Source of the DNA: Mytilus galloprovincialis
Lineage: Eukaryota > Mollusca > Bivalvia > Mytilida > Mytilidae
Reading direction: 5' to 3'
Length of the DNA stretch: 64,000 nucleotides
Assembly: GCF_965363235.1 (NCBI RefSeq)
Contig: NC_134841.1
Location: 61,277,078-61,341,077, forward strand
In this document: piece after piece, positions 33,319 through 45,090 of the stretch
How the letters are laid out: the number at the start of each line of letters is the position of its first letter
How positions within the stretch are numbered: position 1 is the first letter of the stretch
Program-made: the position numbers and the translations under genes
Notes under the pieces: model-generated
Told to the model about the DNA's origin: nothing
The model's database searches: none
Seen by the model: the letters and a program-made list of their open reading frames with translations, nothing else

Positions 33319-34087
33319 TATGGCACGCCGTTATAATATTTATTCAATTTCGAGATTTAGTTAAATAAGATATCTTATAAACTAATTGAAATATCTTAAT
33401 AACAAAATGAGATATCTTATATATTAATTGAGATATCTGATTTATTAAATAGGATATCTTATATATTAAATAAGATATCTTATTTACTTAATAAGATATT
33501 TCCATAAGTTAATTAAAGAACCGTAGTGAACGCGCTCACATACCCCATCGTCCCCACATTGTCATTGGAGAAATGAAATAAGTGTAAGAAAAGAAAATTG
33601 TATAAGAAAAAAAATTGAATCATAATTTTCTGTTAAAATGCACATCTACATAGTATGTCCTTATTATCTACAAAGTTTCATGAAATTCTGTTGTGTGGTT
33701 TCAGAGGAGTTGCGATTACAAACTGTTGCAGAAGTACATTGAAGCAAATAAGTTCAAAGGAGCATAACTCCTAGAAAGAAAAAAAAAAATCGTAATTTCC
33801 TATCAATATGCACATCTACGTAGTATGTCCTTATTATCTACAAAATTTCATGAAATTCTATTGTATGGTTTCAAAGGAGTTGCGATGACGAACTGTTGCA
33901 GTAGTACATTAAAGTAAATAAGTTCAAAGGGCTGTAACTCCTAGAAAAAAAATTGAATCGCAATTTCCCGTTGATATGCACAACTACATAGTATGTCCTT
34001 ATTATCTGAAAAGGTTTCGTGAAATTCTGTTGTGTGGTTTGAGAGGAGTTGCGATGACAAGAAACAGGACTGACGGACGGACGGACA

Positions 34088-34118
<31 letters not shown>

Positions 34119-34850
34119 CCATTGCGTGGGGTATAATAAGATATCTCTTATAGTTTATTAGATATCTCTATTAATTAATAAGATATCTCTATTAGTTTAT
34201 AAGATATCTTTATTAATTAATAAGATATCTTATAAAGTATGTATTTAAAAGATATCTTTATAAAGAAGTAAGATATCTTATATACTTTATAAGATATCTT
34301 ATAAAGTATGTATTTAAAAGATATCTTTATAAAGAATTAACTAATAGAGATATCTTATAAACTAATAGAGATCTCTTATAAACTTTTAGAGATATCTTAT
34401 TAACTTATAGAGATATCTTATAAACTAATAGAGATATCTTATAAACTTTTAGAGATATCTTATTAACTTATAGAGATATCTTATAAACTAATAGAGATAT
34501 CTTATAAACTTTTAGAGATATCTTATTAACTTATAGAGATATCTTATTTAATTGGTTATAAAGATATCTTATTTAATATATAAGATATCTTATAAAGTAT
34601 GTATTTAAAAGATATCTTTATAAAGAAGTAAGATATCTTATATACTTTATAAGATATCTTATTAATTAATAGAGATATCTTATTAACTTATAGAGATATC
34701 TTATAAACTAATAGAGATATCTTATTTACTTTCAAATTAAATGAGATATCTTATAAAAATTAAAGATATCTTAATACTTAATATTTAGATATCTTGTTAA
34801 ATAAATAAGATATCTTCAAATTTGAATAAATATAAAAATGGCGTGCCATA
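33319..34850. mobile_element. 1.53-kb TIR element filled with GATATC palindrome repeats
   Basis: The left end TATGGCACGCC(G)TT…AATATTTATTCAA is inverted at the right end (…TTGAATAAATAT…GGCGTGCCATA), over about 30 bp with a few mismatches. CTCAAA directly flanks both ends (33313-33318, 34851-34856), fitting a 6-bp target duplication. The interior is dozens of AGATATCT palindromes separated by about 13-bp AT-rich linkers such as TATAAACTAATAG and TATTAACTTATAG. A different repeat is nested at 33528-34136. No transposase is present, so it is non-autonomous. Confidence 0.75.
33528..34136 (+). repeat. Nested dispersed repeat with three ~170-bp units
   Basis: Within the GATATC element, the word TAGTATGTCCTTATTATCT recurs at 33651, 33821 and 33989 (steps 170 and 168). 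The segment ends with a hairpin (ATTATACCC…GGGGTATAAT, 34102-34137) after GACGGACGGACGGACAGACG. Flanking GATATC repeats resume at once on both sides. Confidence 0.7.
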
Positions 34851-35097
34851 CTCAAAGAGATAATGTTTAAGCAAGGGTTTATAATCCACAGAGTTCTGAA
34901 CTCTGTACACAATGCATCATATCTAACATTCATATTTTTTACCGCATGCAGTGATATTAATGCCCCACTCTGGTGTGGGTATTACTTTCAGTTTGAGAAA
35001 GCCCTATGGTGACCTGGTATTTCTAGTCCCGAGTCACCCAAAGGGAGGAGGGGGAAGAAAAATTTAATAGCAATCAGATCTTTATGTATATGGGATA

Positions 35098-35205
35098 TAT
35101 TGCTCTGTGTTGAAGGCTATATTGTGTGTGAACTGTATTGGTTACATACCTCAACATATTTGGTCTCTGGTGAAAGTTTGTCTCATTTACAATCATACAA
35201 ATTAT
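35098..35205 (-). repeat. Dispersed repeat family A, diverged inverted copy
   Basis: GTGTTGAAGGCTATATTGTG, TTTGGTCTCTGGTG and TTTGTCTCATTTACAATCAT in reversed family order. Confidence 0.5.
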
Positions 35206-35344
35206 TTTTAAAAGATTAAGTACATTGTTCAGTTGGATTGAAGTGCTATTTCAATTACCACAAACACTTTCTTATCAATTTCCATGCTTTATAACTTTGT
35301 AATGATACTAAAAAATATAAATTAAAGTTTGGAGGAAAAAAACT

Positions 35345-36415
35345 TGGTCAAGGTCAGATGAACCATGCCAGACAGACATGTACAGCTGACAATTCTTCCA
35401 TACAACAAATATAGTTAATCGATCTATTGCTTATACATGAAGTTCATGAAAAACAGACCGAAACACAAAAACTTAACAATGAGCAATAAACCATGAAAAA
35501 GAGGTCAAGGTCAGATGAACCATGCCAGGCAGTCATGTACAGCTAACAATTTTTCCATACAACATATATAATTGACCTATTGCTTATAGTTTAAGAAAAA
35601 CAGATCAAAACCCAAAAACTTAACAATGAGCAATGAACTGTGAACACGAGGCCAGGGTCAAATAAAAAATGTGCGACTGACATATAGATCATAAAATATT
35701 TCCATACACCAAATATAGTTGACCAATTGCATATAGTATTAGAAAAAAAAGACCAAAACTCAAAAACTTAACTTTGACCACTGAACCATGAAAATGAGGT
35801 CATGGTCATGACACCTGCCAGTTAGACATGTACACCTTACAATTATTCCATACACCAAATGTAGTAGACCTATAATTGCATTGCAAACAGTATAAGAAAC
35901 TGAACCATGTAAATGATGTCAAGGTCAGATGTTACCTGCAGGCCTGAGTTGGACATGTTCACCTTACAGTCCTTTCATACATTGAATGTACAACACCTAT
36001 TGCTTTTAGTATCTGAGATGTGGACTTGACCACCAAAACTTAACCTTGTTCACTGATCAATGAAATGAGGTCGAGGTCAAGTGAAAACTGTCTGACGGGC
36101 ATGAGAACCTTGCAAGGTACGCACATATCAAATATAGTTATCCTATTACTTATAATAAGAGAGAATTCAACATTACAAAAATTCGGAATTTTTTTTTCAA
36201 GTGGTCACTGAACCATGAAAATGAGGTCAAGGACATTGGACATGTGACTGACGGAAACTTCGTAACATGAGGCATCTACATACAAAGTATGAAGCATCCA
36301 GGTCTTTCACCTTCTAAAATATAAACCTTTTAAGAAGTTGGCTAACGCCGCCGCCGCCGGATCACTATCCCTAAGTCGAGCTTTCTGCAACAAAAGTTGC
36401 AGGCTCGACAAAAAT
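35345..36415 (+). repeat. Dispersed repeat family B, second copy
   Basis: Same orientation and order as 2935-3891, with the same GCCGCCGCCGCCGGATCACT word and 3' hairpin (36374-36408). The last ~350 bp look far more alike between the copies than the 5' part. Confidence 0.75.
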
Positions 36416-37470
36416 CCACAGCCTGTCCCATTGTACATGTACTGGCAATTCGGTACTTGATAGCAATTATTTCCTTCAATTTAGTTATTGGTGAAAACAA
36501 ATATAAATATGGATCAAATCAAGTACACCTTTTATGGTGTGCTCGACTGAAGTGACTCAACACGATTTTTTTTGCAACTTCAAGGTTGTTTAGAACTGTT
36601 TGTAAAAAAATAAACACTAGCACGTCATAGAAAAGCAAGTCATTAATCTACGTTTAAAATTTTATAACAAAAATCTCTGTATTAAAGGCTGTGGATGTTC
36701 TATAAATATCTTAGCTTATTTGCCACAAGTCCACTTTTCTATTAAATGCAGTGAAACAGTAAATAATAATGCTTTGCACGAAGTTTCCCCTTGGTATATA
36801 AACAAAATGGCCTATCTCTATTATTCATTATATTTGTTGTTTTGATACTAGTATAGCAGTTTGAAAAGTTCGTCTTAAACTGGCTGCAGAAGGGGTCATA
36901 AAGGACATAAAGTAAAACCTTTTTTAAAGAAAGAATGACACCTACCTAAGCAAGAGACTTTCCAACAGCCACTTCAGTATAACTAGTAATTCGAAATGAA
37001 TTTATGATGATAAAGTGTTCACAAATAAGAACAAAAGAACTCAGTACCCAATAAACAGCCGTGAGGCATTTTGTCTAATGAACCATGAAGCCTAAATACA
37101 GTATTGTAAAATCTGTTCAGGTTCAAAACACAAGTTTAACCTTTCTAAAGTTATACAAAAAAAAAATACGCCAACTTCTGCTTCATTGTGATTTTTAAGG
37201 TGCAAAGACACTAGAAAAATAATATGAGGATTATTTTGTTTCATTTTGTTTTTTCGTTTGCAGAACAATAGCATTTTGCAGGGGCGGGTCCAGGTACAGG
37301 CGTAATGTCAAAAAATAAATGTATCGGCATCGCAATTATGTACATTTGTACTAGTAACATGTATATTTGGTATATTAATTATAGCTTTTTGCCTCCCCAA
37401 TCTGGATAGCCTTTGTAGTATCATATTGTTTCAATATCCATTAGTGAGCAACTAAGTGACATCATCAGAC
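36416..37470. other. AT-rich non-coding stretch, no gene seen
   Basis: No supported coding frame or recognised repeat. Confidence 0.45.
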
Positions 37471-37631
37471 CAGTGGCGGATCCGGGGGGGGGGGGGGGGG
37501 GGGGGGTCCGGGGGTTGGAACCCCCCTTTTTTTTGGCCGATCAATGCATTGGAATGGGAGCATATAGTTGGAAACCCCGCTTTACTCTGGGTTGGGACCC
37601 CCCTTTTTTTAAATGGCTGGATCCGCCACTG
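37471..37631. mobile_element. Short element of the CAGTGGCGGATCC family, 161 bp
   Basis: Perfect 13-bp TIR CAGTGGCGGATCC, inverted at 37619-37631, flanked on both sides by CAGAC (37466-37470, 37632-37636). The left third is a G run of about 22. Frames through it are runs of glycine, not genes. Confidence 0.85.
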
Positions 37632-38376
37632 CAGACCTTCATTTAGCCATCAAGTTTAAGCACCGTATTTATTCATGTACCATATACCACCTATCGGAAC
37701 TAAACAGTGTTGTTTGTTGTACAATACGGTCAATTTTCCATATTCAGTCATTTTCCATATTCAGACAATTATAAAAGCTTTTAAAATCAGGTTTATTTAT
37801 TAATTTAGCTTTATCGGTTCCAGAGATATTAGTTATAATGTACCCATTTTTCACTTCCGCGTTTTAGACCCTCCTCTAGTAAGCGAAAGACAAACGTTAA
37901 AATAACCCGATCCTCCTTTTCAACAATTAAACAATGAATTACCGAACATAACCACCGTTTCTACAAATAACCTATCATAATAACAATGTTTTGCAAGTTC
38001 GTCGCAAACCGATACAAAAACCTGGTATTGGAGTTGTTTCCCTTTCTACATAAGAAAATGCTTGTACCAAGTTAGGAATATGACTGTTGTTATCCATTTG
38101 ATAGGGACTTTCCGTTTTGAATTTTTCCGTCGGAGTTTAGTATTTTTGTGTTTTTACTTATTCATTAGTGTTTTTAATTTAAAAAATCTCCTTTTATTCA
38201 ATTTTACAGTAAGTTTGTTTAGATTAGGTATGCATATAGAATCTGGTAGAAGATTGTCAGAAAAAAAGGGGGATGCATCACGAATGACAGGATCACAATA
38301 AGGTGGTTTAGAGAAGTGAAAGCTTCACTCATATTATTAATTCAAATGTATGATACTCGAATATTATCAGATTATT
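37632..38376. other. Non-coding stretch, no gene seen
   Basis: A small frame at 38062-38301 has no recognised features. Nothing else is supported. Confidence 0.4.
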
Positions 38377-38501
38377 ACATGACATTTTTCATATCGCATG
38401 TATTATCAGCCCTAGGTTCAATATCAGCCCAAGAGCCGCATGGCTCGAGGGCTGATATTGACCGAGGGCTGATAATACATGCGATATGAAAAATGACATG
38501 T
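38377..38501. repeat. 125-bp near-perfect hairpin (fold-back)
   Basis: The left arm (ACATGACATTTTTCATATCG, then CATGTATTATCAGCCCT…) is inverted as the right arm (…AGGGCTGATAATACATGCG, then ATATGAAAAATGACATGT), with an inner stem GAGCC-GCAT-GGCTC. Nearly the whole sequence can fold back on itself. Confidence 0.85.
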
Positions 38502-39132
38502 TATGATCTTTTTATCATATGCTTCAACAGTACAGAAAAATAACAGATTCATATATTGATCCTTTTACGTAGTTCCTGAAGTTCACGGCCGTCGGACCCA
38601 AAATTTGATACATTTAATATGAAATCGTTCTATCATATGCCTCAACAGAGAGAGAGAAAAAAAACATTTTAATATGGACGAATCAACAAAAAAATAATTC
38701 AACAACATACATAATGATCATTGTTTGGAAAAGTCAACTTTTTAAAGAAACTTTCTAAATTATGTTTCAGAAAAACTTAAAAAATGCATTTATTGAATAA
38801 TTATTTTTTTTATTTTACTTTTGTTTTTTTTTAATTTATACAATATACTTTCCAGTATTCAAATAATTTTTTTGTGCACTACTTTGTAATGTTTTTCACT
38901 GCAAACGTAGCATTGAGGTGTATTTTCCGGAATTGGCCGAGTATTACCGGAATGCCATGTGATAACGTTACGGAAAGGCATGTGATAACAATCGAAGCAT
39001 GTGATAAACTTTTCATATCAGCCCGCTAAGCACCAATTCGAAAAATATGGAATTTACGTCAATTTAATGCTATTATCATACGGTAAAATTTATATGTTAT
39101 TTAGTCTAAGTATATGATAAATAAATATATAT
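38502..39132. other. AT-rich stretch related to the hairpin, no gene seen
   Basis: GCATGTGATAA words recur near 38950-39005, close to a TTTTCATATCAGCCC that echoes the hairpin arm, so hairpin and stretch may form one element. Confidence 0.35.
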
Positions 39133-39179
39133 TTTTGTCATCATAAGACAGGTCAATTTCGTATTATATCTATATATAA

Positions 39180-39378
39180 TTATGTATATGTAATTCGTAT
39201 ATATGTATATATAATTCGTCTAAACAACAGCCCAACAATGTTAGATCTGTAAATTTGCGTAAGCAAATTTTTTGTTATTCCCTTGCCGAGATTTGACCTC
39301 ATGCTACTGAGATATCGTGGCACCAAATCGCATTGCACTATGCCTGACGCGCTAGACCGCTCGACCACCTAGGCTCTT
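39180..39378 (-). mobile_element. tRNA-derived SINE
   Basis: On the - strand the head GCCTAGGTGGTCGAGCGGTC carries an RNA polymerase III A box (TGGTCGAGCGG), and GGTCAAATCTC downstream fits a B box at normal tRNA-like spacing. It continues into a non-tRNA body with TTTACAGATCTAACATTGTT and ends in a TATATA-rich tail. The 3' half does not close a functional tRNA fold that I can draw, so a SINE or tRNA pseudogene is more likely than a working tRNA. Direct repeats of about 30 bp (GTCATCATAAGACAGGTCAA plus about ten more) flank it at about 39138-39167 and 39409-39438. Confidence 0.6.
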
Positions 39379-39894
39379 ATATATACATATCAAGATATGT
39401 GTTTTTTTTGGTCATCATAAGACAGGTCAATTTGGTATTAAAAAGATAAGAAATTACGTTAAGTTTGAGATTACAACACTAAAACCAATTTCCTTATGAT
39501 ATGAACTAATACGTCAATCAAAATACAGATACAGACGAATCAGTATAATTGGGTTTATTGACACTTTTACCAAACAGTGAGTGTCGTTCTGAGGAGACAA
39601 ACAATTTTCCAAAGTATACTTAGCACTTACAGATGCCAACAGACAAATTTAAAACAGGTTTGGTTAATTGTCGTTTAACTGAAATAATCATGATCATCTC
39701 TAAAAACTTTTTTTGTACAGATTAGAATATATTAAAATTTAAGGTAAGCTATGACTTAATTGACACTATATACACGCATGGATCTATTCAACTGCACCAT
39801 ATAAATAAAGGAACACGTTGTTGATAAGAAGGGCACACTTAGTTCCCATATGATGAAAAATTTCTGTTAAAAAACCGGATCCACCGAAGCAACA

Positions 39895-40196
39895 CACATG
39901 TAGTCAATAAAACGAATTACAGCCGATTGTATTGAGTGTGTAGGTAAAGGTATTATCTTTGGTTAGCTTGCTTGCTAGCTGAATCGTGAAGGTTAGATAA
40001 ACTATCCTCCTTTAAGAGTAGACCAGTCCGACAGATAACCAATCTATATCTGTCTGTAGGACTAGACTACTTCGAAAGGATGGTAGTATACCTAACCTTA
40101 TAATGACTTCACGGTTTAGCTAGCAAGCATGTTAACCAAAGATATTACCTTTACATATACACTCAATGCAATCGACTGTAAGAATCACGCCATGTG
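39895..40196. mobile_element. 302-bp fold-back element with ~130-bp arms
   Basis: CACATG…ACAG(C)CGATTGTATTGAGTGT…ATCTTTGGTTAGC…GCTTGCTAGCT… on the left is inverted on the right over nearly the whole length, with a short centre around ATCTATATC. No coding content. Confidence 0.75.
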
Positions 40197-40885
40197 TTTT
40201 ACAGTTCTATCTTTTATGAATCAAGGTTTGTCTTACAAAGTATAATTTGCTCAATCCTACGTACATAGAATACATATATACTACTAAAATACGAAGTCTA
40301 TTGGGTACATATATATTCTATCTTACTTTACCAGTCCTTTTATAGCTTTTTTCTTTGCCAAAGCTTTGTCGAGGCAGTTGTCCCATTGCCTCAAGGGAAG
40401 ATACGTGAGTGAGTCAGTTTTTGTGAGTGTATGTGGGTAGGGGAGTGGGCGTCAATTCTTTTGTGGAAGGGAAGGTCACTCAGTCAGTGAGCCACCTGAT
40501 ATCCATCCTTGTCATATATTTATACAGAAATAACATACCCTATCATATAATTTTCTTATTTTTTTCATGATTCTTGTGCGGTTTCTTTCAAAAATGTTGG
40601 GTGTTTTAAAATTTTCAGCAGCCAGTTGTCAGACCAATTAGATCCTTGAACCATAGCTTACCATGTAAAAATCGTTTTATATACGATCACTATTTCATCT
40701 GAATAATGCTATCATATTCATTTGCTTTTTTGAATAAAGAAATCATATAAAGATTCTCATAATCAATATTCACAATTTTCTTTCCCAAGATATTTCTAAA
40801 GATCATTAATTGTGACGGAAAATCTCCAACAGATCATGATAATGGCTGTTCATGTTATAAATAGTAATATTTTGCATGGTTTTTA
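40197..40885. other. Non-coding stretch, no gene seen
   Basis: A GTGAGTGAGTCAG-type GT/GA-rich patch lies near 40400-40490. Nothing coding is supported. Confidence 0.4.
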
Positions 40886-41175
40886 TGCCCGATCTACGAT
40901 AGTTGAGGGGCATTATGTTTTCTGATCTGTGCGTCCGTTCGTCTTATCGTTCGTTTGTTCGTCTGTCCCGCTTCAGGTTAAAGTTTTTGGTCGAGGTAGT
41001 TTTTGATGAAGTTGAAGTCCAATCAAATTCAAACTTAGTATACATGTTCCCTATGATATGATTTTTCTAATTTCAACGCCAAATTAGAGTTTTTACCCCA
41101 ATTTCACGGTACATTAAACATAGAAAAATGATCGTGTGAGTGGGGCATCCGTGTACTATGGACACATTCTTGGTT
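40886..41175 (-). repeat. Dispersed repeat family C, inverted copy
   Basis: GAGGGGCATTATGTTTTCTG, CTATGATATGATTTTTCTAA and GTGGGGCATCCGTGTACTAT are the reverse complements of words in 12373-12583. Confidence 0.7.
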
Positions 41176-43659
41176 TTTTTTATATTGAATAGTTTATGTC
41201 TTTGTGACATGCAATACTGCATTTGAGTTTGTAAACCCAATAAAACGATTTTAATCGATCTGTTCCTTGATCACTTTGATCCGCGTATGTAATTTTAATA
41301 AAAATGTTCCAATTCATCATTTTTCAATCGCATGTAATCAAGATATGTTACTTGATAATACAAAATTTAGGAACAATAAATTGATTTTTACAAGACATCT
41401 ATCCCCCCTCTGGGTACTTCCTAAACAGGTACAATTATTTGACAATACCAGAAACAATAAATTGATTAATTACTTCCCTTGTTCTTTTTCAACACCTTTG
41501 ATCTTGTCAGATTTAAATTAATAACAACTTGAAAAACAATAATCTTCTTTCTTTTAAACATGAAAAGGAAACTGGAAAGAAGTTCATTGGTATTTGATAT
41601 TGTTTTGATGTCGAGTTATTTCCCTTTCAACACAAAGAACAAAGTTTTATATCATCGCTTTTTATTCTTCCCGATATTGCTATTTTTTAGTAAACGAAAT
41701 CAGTGTTGAATCATACTTTAGTGATACGACGAAGCACAAGAGCAACAATAGTATCCCTGGTACGGAAAGGATAATTGTGAAAATAAATATGGAATTAATA
41801 TAGTTGGGCATAGTTATCTTCTTTATACACAGCCTAGAACTCTCCACCTTTATAAAAAAAACCTCCTTGGTTGTTACTTTATAAATGCCTATTACTCAAG
41901 AAAACTATGAAATATTATTTAAAACACATTTAACACAGTATTAATTTATTGTTGTGAAATCAGCCGGTTTAATAGTTGCATAGATAACATATTAATAAAA
42001 TTTAATACTTTATACACAAATTCTCATCGTATCATTTACATTGTGTTGCGTGTTTTAACCTAATATCTCATGCAGGCTCCATATTTTATTTCAATCATTT
42101 TACATAATTACAGATGTTGCTTACAAAACACAAGAAATTGAGAAATTCTTACACAAACATGATACAGATTTTTACTAGGGCAGGTACAACGTACACCTGT
42201 GCCATCCGGATGATATTAAGAAATAAAACCACATTCAAAGTCTATTTCACTTAATTTATTTTCATACAATTATTCACACCGAAGCTTTGCAAGAACTAGG
42301 AAATGGAGTCCTTCATTTGTTTAGAATTGATGTTGAAACATGGAAATATTTCATGCAATGTGTAAAAGGTAATATTTTAACATTGTCACATCTTGGCGTT
42401 TAATATGAATTTTGATATGACCCTTTTTATTCTTAATAAAAGACAATAATTGATCTGATAAGATCAGTTGGATATCAAAGCAGCCAGCACGCGATCTTGA
42501 CTTATTGAAACCTAAATTAATAACGTCGAAATATTATATTGCCTTAAATATTTTATCATTCATCGTGAATTTATAATATTCTGTGTCCTTATAATGTCTT
42601 ATTTTGCCGAAGAAAGCAACGTGAGAGGGGACGTGGGATGATATGATTTGTTACAATGTATATAACTTTTTTTACTTCAGAATTTACCTCTAATAGATTA
42701 GGCTTTGCTTAATTGTGTATTTGGTTGTCTTCGTCCCCGTAAGAAAGTCCTTTTAATGGGAGAGTTAGTTATTGATTAATCGGTTTCAAATCCTAAAAAA
42801 AAAAGAAATTGTTTTACGAAGACAGTCTTTGCCGATGTGAAAAATTAATACATGTATAACCCTTCTTTTCAGTCCTGCCAACAATAAATTACTAGGTTAT
42901 CTTAAATTCCATTCCGTCCGTGTCTTTTCATCCCGCTACCATTTGATATATTCTCCTTTCTCTTTCCTACTTTTCCATCATCTTTTTTCTCCATGTTTTC
43001 TGTTTTGTTTTTTTTAAATCTACTTTCTCTTTTTGATAGAAAAACTTTTTCTATTTGATTGAAAATCTAGCCCTACGATTCACCCTACTTCCCGTTGTGA
43101 CAGAACGAATTTTTCGCCTCATTCCGTATATCTTATCAATACATAAAAGGGTCAATTCTTATTTTTTGAAGGACTTGATTAATAACACTCTTAACACGAA
43201 TTCCTGTTTAAGTAGACGACAGAATTTGTTTCGAACAAACACGCACAGTACTTACAACCACAATTCACTCCGATGTTATACCGTCATAAATGACCCTAGA
43301 AGATTTATTTCTACTTGATTATGGCTGATTTTAAGGATTAAATATATTTTTGTCTGGTGTTATCATGATTTATAAGAGAAAAACTTAGATAAGGCATGTT
43401 CGGACAAAATCTGTGTGACCTTTAGATTGGTTTTCCTGATCAAGAGGACTACTCCGAACTGCTTCGATTGTAGTAAATAGCCCCAATATTGATATCCTTA
43501 ATATCCGGACAAACTCATTTCAGTCAAGTGATTTATGTAAGGATATAGAGAATCCTTCCTTGGGGTATCAAATCATCCAGGTCTGATCTTAATCTAGAAA
43601 TTCGGATACGTCTGCCCGATACTGGTCTGCCAACCAAACCAAAATATCGAAGAATTATG
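41176..43659. other. AT-rich non-coding stretch, no gene seen
   Basis: Short frames on both strands (for example 41267-41521, 43055-43318) show no recognised domain and have the composition of their surroundings. Confidence 0.45.
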
Positions 43660-43807
43660 CAGTGGCGGATCCAGGGGGAGGGTCAGGGGGTTGGAACCCC
43701 CTTTTTTGGACGATCAATGCATTTGAATGGGGACATGTAGTAGGACCCCCCCCCCCATTTTGTCCTGGGTTAGGAACCCCCTTTTTAAAATGACTGGATC
43801 CGCCCCT
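43660..43807. mobile_element. Short element of the CAGTGGCGGATCC family
   Basis: Left end CAGTGGCGGATCC intact, right end GGATCCGCCCCTT diverged, with G run, GATCAATGCATTTGAATGG and C run between. Flanks TTATG/TTATT fit a worn 5-bp target duplication. Confidence 0.75.
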
Positions 43808-44907
43808 TTTATTTGTTTTTTTTATTTTTGAATTTATTATTTTACCGGGGTCGTAGGGTAGGTAGTTATGAACGAGGACATGGATTAACCAATTATGCTG
43901 TAGAAGTTATTTGTAGGTTTCAGAAGTTTCTCTCTCTCCTAATTGCAAGTCTACTCCTACGCCACTGTTTATTATATTTCGCGAATTCTTAAATAAACCC
44001 GAAATGGTAAAATTGGTGAGATACTGTGAAATGACCAAATTTCGAAAATGCATATGGAAACTTTAGTCGTTCCCTTTCTGTTTTTATCATAAAATATGTT
44101 CTCTCTTTCTTTTTCTCCATGAGAAAATTTCTTTTTTTTACATCAAAGATTATGACATCAATACTTAGATTCAACCTATCGTTATAAGACCACCTATTTC
44201 CTATAAGAAATTTCAAATCTTTACAATTTCTTTATATTAAAATTTGCAAATATTGAAAGTTCAAATATCTTAACGATCTGCTTGAGTATTTTCTCTTTTC
44301 AATTAGATCTGAATTGGGAATTGATGACATGATGCATAACAATGTGTGAAATGGGCCTCTGAATCGATGCCGTCTCATTAAAAATCACTCAAAACCCAAT
44401 AAGGAGAATTTACTCAATGTTCGATTTAAAAAAAAGTTTTATTTGAATCGAATTCGAATGGGACAAAAGTTATATTTAATTAAATTTAACATCTCTTTTT
44501 GTTGTTTACCTGCTTTGAATTTTTCTTCAATTTCTTATTGCATAGAAATAGTAACAATGAAATTTAATATCCTGAAATGAATTGTCAACATCGTAACAAA
44601 AATGAAACCTTGTGACTCAAAAAGTAAACAATTTGAAGTTGTAAATGAGAACCCGGGGATGTTTGCTTTTCACCACAAGTCTTGTTAATGGAAACACTTA
44701 TGATTTGGGAAAAAGGAATTAAATCGAATTCTATTTGTCTTCAGTAAATATTTAATGCTTATACCGACTTAATTAGTACTAAAAGTGTTGAAATACAATG
44801 TATATATAGCCGATTCTTTGTTCCTGTTAAGTTATAGTTGCATAACTTGACAAGCTTACCTAACTTTTAAAGAAAACCTACTTATATTCTATAAAAATTA
44901 TAATATA
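43808..44907. other. AT-rich non-coding stretch, no gene seen
   Basis: No supported coding frame or recognised repeat. Confidence 0.45.
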
Positions 44908-45090
44908 AAAAAAGAAGATGTGGTATGAAATTTCCACATGAGACCAAAATGACACAGAAATTAACAACTATAGGTCACCGCACGGCCTTCAACAATGAGC
45001 AAAGCCCATACCGCATAGTCAGCTATAAAAGGCCCCGAAATGACCATGTGAACAATTCAAACGAGAAAACTAACGGCCTAAGTTCTTTAA
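44908..45090 (+). repeat. Dispersed repeat family A, copy with internal deletion
   Basis: Starts ATATAAAAAAAGAAGATGTG like the 30151 copy, lacks part of the first 40 bp, then matches through CAACAATGAGCAAAGCCCAT and AAAACTAACGGCC. The frame 44925-45152 is a by-product. Confidence 0.75.

Noticed and set aside
37456..37659. Glycine-rich ORF
   Set aside because: Produced by the G run of a CAGTGGCGGATCC-family element.
39290..39378. Functional tRNA gene
   Set aside because: The A and B boxes are present, but I cannot draw a complete cloverleaf; the sequence runs into a SINE body and is flanked by direct repeats.
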